From Gammaproteobacteria bacterium (lineage in GTDB: Bacteria; Pseudomonadota; Gammaproteobacteria; UBA6429), in contig QIKU01000173.1 in assembly GCA_003232015.1 (NCBI GenBank), positions 1 through 12,916 on the forward strand: DNA of 12,916 nucleotides. The letters are read 5' to 3'. Shown here in pieces: positions 1 to 6,588 of the stretch (within the stretch, counting starts at the first letter, position 1; the number at the start of each line of letters is the position of its first letter). Both the position numbers and the translations under genes were made by a program. The notes under the pieces are model-generated. The model did no database searches. It worked only from the letters and a program-made list of their open reading frames with translations, and was not told where the DNA came from.

Positions 1-3000
1 ATGCACGTAAGCTGGCCATTTTAGTTGCCGTTATTGGAATAACGGTTACGCCATCTTTTGTTTATAGTTTAGGGTTGGGTGCAATAAAATTGAACTCTTC
101 TTTAAGCGAAATACTGGATGCTGAAATAGATTTAATTGCGGCAACATCAAGTGATGTGTCCGATTTAAAGGTTAAGCTGGCAAGTAAGGATGCTTTTTTA
201 CGTGCAGGCATTGACCGCTCTGGCTTATTAAGCTCCCTTCGTTTTAGCGTTAAACGCAATAATAGTGGTAAGTACTTTATTAAAATTACCTCACGTAAAG
301 CAATCCGCGAACCATTTCTTAACTTTTTACTGGAAGTGAACTGGAAAAATGGTCGTATGTTGCGTGAATACACTGTATTAATTGATCCCCCCGGTCGACG
401 TATTCAACAACCCCAGCAAAGCACAATTCAGGCACCACAAACAACAGAGGTTGAAACAGCCATTGAACCGGCAGCAGCAGTCGAATTATCTCCATTTAAA
501 GACGATGTTGCACCTGTTGTTGAAGAATCTAAACCCGTTGCTATTGGTGAACCGGAAAAAGCAGAATCTGCCTCAGTGGTGGATGACGCTTATATGAATG
601 ACAAAGAATTACTTCCGCATCGTTCGATAGAGGATGTTGCTGCTCCTGCTGAACCAGAGCCCGTTGTAGAACAAATGCCGGAAGTTGTTGCTGAATCAGC
701 ACCTGAACCGGTTATCCCAGAAACAACACCTGAACCGGTTATTCTGGACACTACACCCGAACCCGTTATTGAACCAGAACCCGTGGTGCTTGATGATTCC
801 CCAGGTCTCAGTGGCGACGTTCGTGCAGAGCATCAAAAAAGCGGCCAGGTTATTGATGATATGCCAGCTTCAGAAATGGACATGGCTGCAGAGGATACCT
901 CAACGGCAACATTTGCTGAAGGTGAGTTATTCCCAACCATTCCGTTAACCGAATACGATGAATCAAAATCGATTGATTACGGTGAAGAACCCGTAAGTGA
1001 AGCAGAACATGCCGAGCACCATGCATCTGAATCAACTGGAGCTCAGCCGATTGAAAGTGGTGACCTTGATTACGGTATTACTAAAAAGTACGACAACTTA
1101 TGGTCCATTGCAAGCCGTATGAAGGGTGATGATGCCAGCGTGTATCAGGTCATGATGGCATTATTAAAGAGCAATCCAAATGCCTTTACAGAAGGCAATA
1201 TCCATCGGTTGAAAGTAGGCCAGGTGTTACGGATTGATGACCCCAGTTTAATCACGGCAATGAGTAAAGAACAGGCTGCACAGGATTACATGGCACAAAC
1301 TGAAGCCTGGGATGCCTATCGCCAACAAGTGGCAGCCGCCGCCGAACAACAGCCTTTATCAACTGGACAGATTGACTCTGAAACCAGTGATAATATTGCA
1401 GCAGCCCCATCTGGTGAATTAACCTTAAGTGCACCCGAAGGTGAAGATCTGAGTGCGGCAACCACCCCATCACAAGATTCAGCAAGTCAGGAAGTGGCGA
1501 GCCTGCGTGACGAATTGCAACGCATTACCCAACAAGCTGATGCAGAACGTGGCAAGAACACGGCCTTGAATGAACGCTTAAGAGAACTTGAAGCCGAAAT
1601 TGAATCGATGCAGCGTTCGTTATCGGTACGTAATGATGAGTTTGCTGCAATGCAGCAGCAAATTGCAAAATCAGAAGGTGCCTCTGCACCTGTTGTACCA
1701 GAAGCAGCGCCTGAACCTGAACCCGCACCACAGGAAGATGCTGCCCCTGCTCCACAACTTGAAGATGAACCTGCCGCTGCAATTGAAGCGGAAATGCCAG
1801 CTGAACCTGTCGTTGATACCCCGGTTGAAATGGAACCTGCTACAGCAGAAGAAGCAGTGGATGCACCGCCGCCAGCACCTGAAGTAGTAGAATCCCCAAC
1901 GCTGGATTTGGCTGAACCCACTCCTGCTGAAGATATGCCAACACAGGCATCAACCAGCCTTGTTGACACTATTATGGCGACGATTACAGGCATATTAAAG
2001 CCGGTTTTAGCGAGTAGTTTGTTACTCTTTATTGGCGTGCCTGTGCTGATTATTGTTGTATTGATTCTTGTTGTAATGATGTTCCGCAAACGCTCAAGTG
2101 CAAAAAATAATTTTGAAGAGAGTATTTTGTCAGGTGCTCCACCGCTGGATAATGAGCCGGCTGTCTCTATGACCAGCAGCCAGAACTCCTCCGAAACATC
2201 GTCATTCTTAAGTGACTTTGCTATTAGTGGTGTGGGTGCTATTCAAACTGAAGACAGTGAGGTTGATCCGCTAACCGAAGCCGATGTCTTTATGGCGTAT
2301 GGCCGTTACGAAGCAGCAGAAGAACGCTTGCAGGAAGCCATTGCGGCCGATCCAGAACGTGTTGAGCTCAAAGTTAAATTACTTGAAGTGTATAACACCA
2401 ATAAAAACCAAACAGCGTTTGAAGCAACCGCAGAAGAACTTTATGCAAGCATGGGTGACACCGCTACCAGCGACAGCAACTGGCAAAAAGTAGTTGTAAT
2501 GGGTAAACAAATTGCACCTAATAATCCTATTTTTAGTGCCTCACCTACCATTACATCTGAAACAACAGAAAGTGTTTTAGGTGCAATGGAGGAAAACCTG
2601 AGTAACGTAAGTATGACGGATAGCCAGGTAATGGATATTGGTTTAGAAACCGGCGTATTCAGTGCTGAAGAGTTGGCGCCAGAATCTTCTGCTAACTCTA
2701 AAACTGGGCTAGCAGCCGAAACAGAATCGGATATCTCCGGACTTGACTTCAACATAGGTGACGATGCGTCTGTTACTGACCAGGAAGAAACAAAAGATAA
2801 TATTGAAGCACCTGATACTGAGGCGCTTGATTTTAACCTGGACATGGATACTACTGATGATGAATCAACTAAAAGTATGGCCATTGATTTAAACGAGATG
2901 GGGCAGGCTGAACTAGACACAACCGATGATGACCCAACCGCCAGCATGGCATTTGATGCTGACGCACTGGATCTAGATTCAACCAGCGCACAGTTAGATA

Positions 3001-3254
3001 CCGGTACACTTGATTTCAGTATGGACACAGAGGAAAGTGACGCCAGCCTGGATTTAAATCTGGATGCAGGTGATGCGATGGACATGTCCTTATCGGCCGA
3101 TGCCGATGAAGTGGGCACCAAGCTGGACTTAGCAAAAGCGTATATCGACATGGGTGATTCTGCCGGTGCAAAAAGTATTCTGGACGAAGTACTCGAAGAA
3201 GGTAATGACGAACAAAAATCAGAAGCTGAACAGCTTGTTTCTCAGCTTAGCTAA
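1..3254 (+). CDS. fimV: FimV, polar inner-membrane peptidoglycan-binding (LysM) protein; 5' end cut by the window
   Basis: FimV organises the cell pole; in Pseudomonas it is needed for type IV pilus assembly and twitching motility. The frame is open from position 3 leftwards off the window, so the start codon lies outside; at least 1083 codons are visible. In order: a signal peptide (about 3-68); the conserved FimV N-terminal motif LGLGAIKLNSSLSE (69-110) and periplasmic domain to about 390; a long Pro/Glu/Ala/Val-rich linker; a LysM domain (about 1068-1238); a coiled coil (about 1500-1676); a second Pro/Glu/Ala-rich linker; one transmembrane helix (about 2010-2083) followed by FRKRSS; a TPR-like segment (about 2283-2460); an acidic Asp/Ser/Thr-rich cytoplasmic linker; and the conserved FimV C-terminal TPR-like motif (3111-3251, LAKAYIDMGD). 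It is longer than Pseudomonas FimV because of the linkers. The same-frame TTG at 75 is not a plausible start, since it would remove the signal peptide. Confidence 0.95.
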   Translation, partial: ARKLAILVAVIGITVTPSFVYSLGLGAIKLNSSLSEILDAEIDLIAATSSDVSDLKVKLASKDAFLRAGIDRSGLLSSLRFSVKRNNSGKYFIKITSRKAIREPFLNFLLEVNWKNGRMLREYTVLIDPPGRRIQQPQQSTIQAPQTTEVETAIEPAAAVELSPFKDDVAPVVEESKPVAIGEPEKAESASVVDDAYMNDKELLPHRSIEDVAAPAEPEPVVEQMPEVVAESAPEPVIPETTPEPVILDTTPEPVIEPEPVVLDDSPGLSGDVRAEHQKSGQVIDDMPASEMDMAAEDTSTATFAEGELFPTIPLTEYDESKSIDYGEEPVSEAEHAEHHASESTGAQPIESGDLDYGITKKYDNLWSIASRMKGDDASVYQVMMALLKSNPNAFTEGNIHRLKVGQVLRIDDPSLITAMSKEQAAQDYMAQTEAWDAYRQQVAAAAEQQPLSTGQIDSETSDNIAAAPSGELTLSAPEGEDLSAATTPSQDSASQEVASLRDELQRITQQADAERGKNTALNERLRELEAEIESMQRSLSVRNDEFAAMQQQIAKSEGASAPVVPEAAPEPEPAPQEDAAPAPQLEDEPAAAIEAEMPAEPVVDTPVEMEPATAEEAVDAPPPAPEVVESPTLDLAEPTPAEDMPTQASTSLVDTIMATITGILKPVLASSLLLFIGVPVLIIVVLILVVMMFRKRSSAKNNFEESILSGAPPLDNEPAVSMTSSQNSSETSSFLSDFAISGVGAIQTEDSEVDPLTEADVFMAYGRYEAAEERLQEAIAADPERVELKVKLLEVYNTNKNQTAFEATAEELYASMGDTATSDSNWQKVVVMGKQIAPNNPIFSASPTITSETTESVLGAMEENLSNVSMTDSQVMDIGLETGVFSAEELAPESSANSKTGLAAETESDISGLDFNIGDDASVTDQEETKDNIEAPDTEALDFNLDMDTTDDESTKSMAIDLNEMGQAELDTTDDDPTASMAFDADALDLDSTSAQLDTGTLDFSMDTEESDASLDLNLDAGDAMDMSLSADADEVGTKLDLAKAYIDMGDSAGAKSILDEVLEEGNDEQKSEAEQLVSQLS
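3..68 (+). other. FimV signal peptide (N-terminus incomplete)
   Basis: In the fimV frame, codons 3-68 read A-R-K-L followed by a hydrophobic run rich in Ile, Val and Ala, then T-P-S-F-V-Y-S. This has a basic n-region, a hydrophobic core and small residues near the end (V at -3, S at -1), as for signal peptidase I. Cleavage would leave LGLG as the mature N-terminus, the usual FimV beginning. The exact cleavage site is inferred. Confidence 0.8.
702..776 (+). repeat. 27-bp tandem repeat in fimV encoding PEPVI units
   Basis: Two full 27-bp units (702-728 and 729-755) and a partial third (756-776) encode PEPVIPETT, PEPVILDTT and PEPVIEP, followed directly by EPVV. The first two units share the 14 bases CCTGAACCGGTTAT; the third has drifted (CCC, CCC). 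The encoded segment should be an extended Pro-rich spacer in the periplasmic part of FimV. Such units can change copy number by slippage. Confidence 0.8.
2847..2957 (+). repeat. Diverged acidic duplication in the cytoplasmic linker of fimV
   Basis: Codons 2847-2888 (DTTDDESTKSMAID) and 2916-2957 (DTTDDDPTASMAFD) encode two copies of a 14-residue acidic motif with 10 identical positions. At DNA level they have drifted (different Thr, Ser and Ala codons), which points to an old duplication held at protein level rather than a recent slippage. Shorter related LDFN/LDLN words surround them. Confidence 0.7.
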
Positions 3255-3287
3255 GATTTAATTTGTAAAATGGGATTTACCGTAAGT

Positions 3288-3320
3288 CACAACCCCGCTT
3301 TAAGCGGGGTTGTGTCGTTT
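3288..3320 (+). terminator. Rho-independent terminator after fimV
   Basis: A perfect 11-bp inverted repeat, CACAACCCCGC (3288-3298) and GCGGGGTTGTG (3304-3314), encloses the 5-nt loop TTTAA. TCGTTT follows, a short and imperfect T-tract. It lies 33 nt after the fimV stop. It should separate fimV from truA; a second T-run at 3350-3356 lies further on. I saw no convincing promoter in the rest of the gap to truA. Confidence 0.8.
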
Positions 3321-3430
3321 CAGGTTAATTGAAATTCTGTTTGGGCAACTTTTTTTAAACTGCGGAGAATACTAAGAAGAGCCTGCCCGTTGTGGTTAAT
3401 TATTTAAAATTAAATAGTTATAAGAGAATA

Positions 3431-4231
3431 ATGGAAAACAAAAAACAACTTTATCGTATTGCCATGGGCATTGAATATGACGGTTCACCGTATGTAGGCT
3501 GGCAGTCACAACGTGAAGGCGAAACGGTTCAGCAAAATGTTGAACGTGCTCTATCAAAAGTGGCGAATCACGCTGTTAAAATATTTTGTGCAGGCCGCAC
3601 TGACACGGGCGTTCATGCAAATGAACAAGTCATTCATTTTGAAACAACATCCTATCGGGAAATGTACTCATGGGTGTCGGGCTGTAACACGAATATGCCC
3701 AAAAGTATTTGTTGTTTATGGGCAACGCCGGTTCCCGAAACATTTCATGCGCGTTTTAGTGCGATAAATCGCGCTTACCGATATACAATTTTAAATCGCA
3801 AAGTTCGTCCTGCATTGCTTCATCATTATGTGAGTTTTGTTTATCAGCCGCTGGATGAAATGTGCATGCAGCAGGCCGCGCAACATTTGATCGGAACACA
3901 TGATTTTACTTCTTATCGTGCGGTGGCCTGTCAGGCCAAAAGCCCGGTTCGCACACTCCATAAACTGGATATTAGCCGCGATGGAGAGTTGCTGCATTTA
4001 GACTTACTGGCAGATGGTTTTTTACATCACATGGTGAGAAATATTGCCGGTGTGCTTATTAAAATTGGTGCAGGTGAGGCTGAAGTTGACTGGTCGAAAC
4101 AAGTGCTTGAACATCGAGACCGGCGGCTTGGCGGTGTGACCGCTGCGCCTAAAGGGCTATCTCTAAAACAAATTACTTATTCGGATGAGTTTGCATTGCC
4201 CAGTATTTATAATCAACCTGAAAACAAATAG
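3431..4231 (+). CDS. truA: tRNA pseudouridine(38-40) synthase TruA
   Basis: TruA converts uridines 38-40 in the anticodon stem-loop of many tRNAs to pseudouridine, without a cofactor, in the cytoplasm. The 266-residue product has the family start RIAMGIEYDGSPYVGWQ (residues 9-25), the catalytic motif CAGRTDTGVHA (53-63) with the nucleophilic Asp at 58, and the later segment FLHHMVRNIAGVL. Length is normal for the family (about 260-270). I chose ATG 3431 because the conserved start follows a few residues later and AAGAGA stands upstream at about the right distance. A GTG at 3392 in the same frame would add 13 residues of AT-rich, non-conserved sequence. The gene follows the fimV terminator, so it presumably has its own promoter, which I could not place. 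Confidence 0.95.
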   Translation: MENKKQLYRIAMGIEYDGSPYVGWQSQREGETVQQNVERALSKVANHAVKIFCAGRTDTGVHANEQVIHFETTSYREMYSWVSGCNTNMPKSICCLWATPVPETFHARFSAINRAYRYTILNRKVRPALLHHYVSFVYQPLDEMCMQQAAQHLIGTHDFTSYRAVACQAKSPVRTLHKLDISRDGELLHLDLLADGFLHHMVRNIAGVLIKIGAGEAEVDWSKQVLEHRDRRLGGVTAAPKGLSLKQITYSDEFALPSIYNQPENK

Positions 4232-4315
4232 CTTATTGCTCTTACAGTGGAAATCACAGGGATAACGTAGTTGCTCACTGGGGTATAAAAAATGCCGAAG
4301 TTGTATTTTTAAGCG

Positions 4316-4321
4316 TATAAT
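4316..4321 (+). promoter_or_regulatory. Candidate -10 element of the hemN promoter
   Basis: A perfect TATAAT lies 42 nt before the hemN start in an AT-rich gap after truA. No good -35 stands at 16-18 bp (the best is TGCCGA at 4293-4298), so the promoter may be weak or activator-dependent. I looked for the FNR/Anr palindrome TTGAT-N4-ATCAA, expected for an anaerobically induced hemN, and did not find it in 4232-4363. Confidence 0.45.
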
Positions 4322-4363
4322 ACCTGCTCTATATTATATTTAGACCGACAAAAGGTTTCAGCA

Positions 4364-5740
4364 ATGCAGCCCATTGAAATTAACACCGACTTAATTCGCA
4401 GCTACGACAAATCTGGCCCACGTTACACTTCTTACCCAACGGCAGTGCAGTTTAGCAGTGACTTCACAGCAGCCGATTATAAAAACCAAATTGAACTGAG
4501 TAATGCGAGCAAAGATAATTTATCTTTGTATTTTCATATTCCATTTTGCGACACCATTTGTTATTACTGTGGTTGTAATAAAATTGTAACCAAAAACAGA
4601 AACCGCGCCGAGCCTTATTTAGAACGCCTGTATAAAGAAATTAAACTACAGGCTTCATATTTTGATAACAAGCGAATGGTTACCCAGTTGCACTGGGGTG
4701 GTGGAACGCCTACGTTTATCAGCCATCAGCAAATGCAACAACTAATGGACGCCACCCAACAGCATTTTAATTTATTAAGCGATGACACGGGCGAATACTC
4801 GATTGAAATCGACCCGCGTGAAGCAAATGAAGAAACAATAATTTTGTTACGCAAACTGGGTTTTAATCGTATGAGCCTGGGTGTTCAGGACTTTAACCCC
4901 GAAGTGCAAAAAGCCGTCAACCGAATCCAGTCGTTTGAAGAAACACAAGAAGTCATTATCGCGGCACGTGAAACTGGCTTTCATTCCATTAGTATTGATT
5001 TAATTTATGGCTTACCTCACCAAACGGTCAGTAGTTTTACGGATACCTTGCAAACGATTATCGAACTGGATCCCGACAGGCTTTCTATTTTCAACTATGC
5101 ACACCTGCCTGAAATGTTTAAAACCCAGCGGCAAATTAATGCGGAGGATATTCCAGCGCCGCAAGTTAAACTTGAAATACTGCAACAAGCCATACAACAA
5201 CTTGCAGCGGCCGGTTATGTTTATATAGGTATGGACCATTTCGCAAAACCAGACGATGAACTCGCCATTGCCCAAAACAAACACAACTTATATCGAAACT
5301 TTCAGGGCTACTCCACCCATGCCGATTGTGATCTGGTCGGTTTAGGCATTACCTCTATCGGCAAAGTGGCAAACTGTTATAGTCAAAATGTAAAAACAAT
5401 GGATGAATACTATGAACTTATCGACAACAATCAGTTGCCCGTGTTCAGAGGCATTGAATTAAATGCAGACGATTTGTTACGCCGCGAAGTGATCAACCAG
5501 CTTATCTGCCACTATTATCTGGATTTTGCCAGTATCGAAGCACGGTTTAATATTTATTTTAACGATTACTTTGCAACGGAGTTACAACAACTCCAAAGCA
5601 TGCAACAAGATGGCTTGTTAGTTTTAAATGAAAAGGAAATCACCGTACAACCGATTGGTTACCTGTTAATCAGAAATATCTGTATGGTATTTGATCGCTA
5701 TTTAGGCGATTCCAAAAACAGGTTTTCAAAGGTTATTTGA
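4364..5740 (+). CDS. hemN: Oxygen-independent coproporphyrinogen III dehydrogenase HemN (radical SAM)
   Basis: HemN decarboxylates the two propionate side chains of coproporphyrinogen III to give protoporphyrinogen IX, using S-adenosylmethionine and a 4Fe-4S cluster, and allows haem synthesis without oxygen. The 458-residue product matches E. coli HemN (457) in length and runs colinear with it. Residues 56-71 contain FHIPFCDTICYYCGC, with the radical-SAM cysteines at 62, 66 and 69 and the extra conserved Cys at 71, at the same positions as I recall for E. coli. HWGGGTPT, DLIYGLP, NYAHLP, GMDHFA and the HemN-type end LLIRNICMVFDRYL are all present. These separate true HemN from the HemW/HutW paralogues. 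AAAGGT (4351-4356) is a good ribosome site for ATG 4364. The gene sits between truA and trpF, an unusual place, with its own candidate promoter and a repeat element downstream. Confidence 0.97.
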   Translation: MQPIEINTDLIRSYDKSGPRYTSYPTAVQFSSDFTAADYKNQIELSNASKDNLSLYFHIPFCDTICYYCGCNKIVTKNRNRAEPYLERLYKEIKLQASYFDNKRMVTQLHWGGGTPTFISHQQMQQLMDATQQHFNLLSDDTGEYSIEIDPREANEETIILLRKLGFNRMSLGVQDFNPEVQKAVNRIQSFEETQEVIIAARETGFHSISIDLIYGLPHQTVSSFTDTLQTIIELDPDRLSIFNYAHLPEMFKTQRQINAEDIPAPQVKLEILQQAIQQLAAAGYVYIGMDHFAKPDDELAIAQNKHNLYRNFQGYSTHADCDLVGLGITSIGKVANCYSQNVKTMDEYYELIDNNQLPVFRGIELNADDLLRREVINQLICHYYLDFASIEARFNIYFNDYFATELQQLQSMQQDGLLVLNEKEITVQPIGYLLIRNICMVFDRYLGDSKNRFSKVI

Positions 5741-5752
5741 TAATTACAACAA

Positions 5753-5831
5753 GTAGCCCGGATGGAATAAAATGCAATCTGGGAAGCAGCCCCCAACCTT
5801 CCCGGATTTCGCTTCGCTGCATCCGGGCTAC
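5753..5831. repeat. 79-bp REP-like imperfect palindrome downstream of hemN
   Basis: Outer arms GTAGCCCGGATG (5753-5764) and CATCCGGGCTAC (5820-5831) are a perfect 12-bp inverted repeat. Inside them are two facing 13-nt segments (5765-5777, 5807-5819) that pair poorly. Next comes an inner stem, 5778-5786 with 5798-5806 (9 bp, one G-T), and an 11-nt loop. The arms are the same length, so the element is one decayed palindrome. Its right half, read on the - strand, matches a repeat family that I recognise from many proteobacterial genomes (GTAGCCCGGATG... AATCCGGG). No transposase is present. It starts 12 nt after the hemN stop and may also act as a transcript end for hemN; it has no T-tract. Confidence 0.8.
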
Positions 5832-5851
5832 GTGCTGCATTTGGGCTACGT
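5816..5851. repeat. 18-bp tandem duplication at the right end of the palindrome
   Basis: GCTGCATCCGGGCTACGT (5816-5833) is followed directly by GCTGCATTTGGGCTACGT (5834-5851). The units agree at 16 of 18 positions; the only differences are two adjacent C-to-T changes. The first unit overlaps the right arm of the palindrome, so the second is an extra, partly decayed copy of that arm. Confidence 0.75.
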
Positions 5852-5898
5852 ACTGAGGGGGCAACTCTCTGTTGTGGTTAAATATTCCCACTAATTTC

Positions 5899-5907
5899 TG
5901 ATATAAT
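5899..5907 (+). promoter_or_regulatory. Extended -10 promoter of the trpF-led gene cluster
   Basis: TGATATAAT combines a perfect -10 hexamer (TATAAT, 5902-5907) with the TGn extension (5899-5901). A weak -35 (TTAAAT, 5878-5883) lies at an 18-bp spacing; extended -10 promoters often lack a good -35. Transcription would start near 5914, about 30 nt before trpF. No trp leader peptide or attenuator fits in so short a leader. Confidence 0.6.
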
Positions 5908-5942
5908 CCCTCTATTGGTATTCTAACAACAGCTTTGGTTTT

Positions 5943-6575
5943 ATGACGCATCCTCCATCAAGAACACGCATTAAATACTGCGGTATCACGCAATTAAGTG
6001 ATGCGCTTGAAGCCGTGCGTCTTGGGGTGGATGCATTGGGTTTTGTATTTTACCCGCCCAGCCCGCGTAATATCGACATTGAGCAGGCCGCGGATATTAT
6101 CCGTCAGTTACCGGCCTTTGTTTCCTGTGTTGGGCTTTTTGTGGATGCCTCTGAAGAATTTATTCAGCAAGTGTTACAATCAACCACCATCGATACCTTG
6201 CAGTTTCATGGCAATGAAACGCTCGAGCAGTGCCAGCGTTATGGCAAACCGTATTTAAAAGCGGTGCGAATGAAGCCGGATGTGGATCTTGTGGCGGTTG
6301 CTGCACACTACAATACAGCTGCTGCTTTGCTCCTGGATACTTACGAAAAAGGCTTACCGGGTGGCACTGGAACAAGTTTTGACTGGGCGCGTGTTCCTGA
6401 AACACTGGCTAAGCCGGTTATTCTGGCCGGTGGTTTGTCGGTGGGCAATGTCACCGAAGCGATTCAAACGGTTAAACCGTATGCAGTGGATGTGAGCGGC
6501 GGTATAGAGCAATCAAAGGGAATTAAAGATGCAGCGAAAATGGCTGCTTTTATCAACGCGGTTAATCACGCGTAA
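5943..6575 (+). CDS. trpF: Phosphoribosylanthranilate isomerase TrpF
   Basis: TrpF carries out the Amadori rearrangement of N-(5-phosphoribosyl)anthranilate to CdRP, the third step from chorismate to tryptophan. The 210-residue product is a monofunctional TIM-barrel enzyme of normal length. It shows RIKYCGIT near the start with the general-base Cys at 13, FVFYPPSPRNI (35-45), LQFHGNE (86-92), the general-acid Asp at 132 (LLLDTY), and the phosphate-binding segments LAGGL (161-165) and VDVSGGIE (182-189). ATG 5943 has no clear Shine-Dalgarno sequence (CTTTGGTTTT lies before it), but no alternative start fits, because the conserved RIKYCGIT follows only eight residues later. It is the first gene after the promoter at 5899-5907, and trpB follows 13 nt after its stop. 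Confidence 0.96.
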   Translation: MTHPPSRTRIKYCGITQLSDALEAVRLGVDALGFVFYPPSPRNIDIEQAADIIRQLPAFVSCVGLFVDASEEFIQQVLQSTTIDTLQFHGNETLEQCQRYGKPYLKAVRMKPDVDLVAVAAHYNTAAALLLDTYEKGLPGGTGTSFDWARVPETLAKPVILAGGLSVGNVTEAIQTVKPYAVDVSGGIEQSKGIKDAAKMAAFINAVNHA

Positions 6576-6588
6576 CAGTGAATGAAGT

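Noticed and set aside
1487..2089. Antisense 200-codon ORF within fimV, rich in Ser, Ala and Gly
   Set aside because: It is the low-complexity reverse reading of the Glu/Pro/Ala-rich fimV linker; it has no domain and the sense frame is clearly coding.
2441..3151. Antisense 236-codon Ser-rich ORF within fimV
   Set aside because: It is a mirror of the acidic Asp/Ser/Thr tail of FimV, which rarely gives stop codons on the other strand. No recognisable family.
3392..3430. GTG start for truA with 13 extra residues
   Set aside because: The extension (VNYLKLNSYKRI) is AT-driven and not part of the TruA family, whereas ATG 3431 has a spaced purine-rich site.
4232..4363. FNR/Anr box upstream of hemN
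   Set aside because: No TTGAT-N4-ATCAA-like palindrome was found, even allowing two mismatches by eye.
5733..5951. Antisense 72-codon ORF downstream of hemN
   Set aside because: Its centre (ARMQRSEIREGWG) is only the translation of the palindromic repeat, a known source of false small-protein calls. It overlaps both the trpF start and its promoter.
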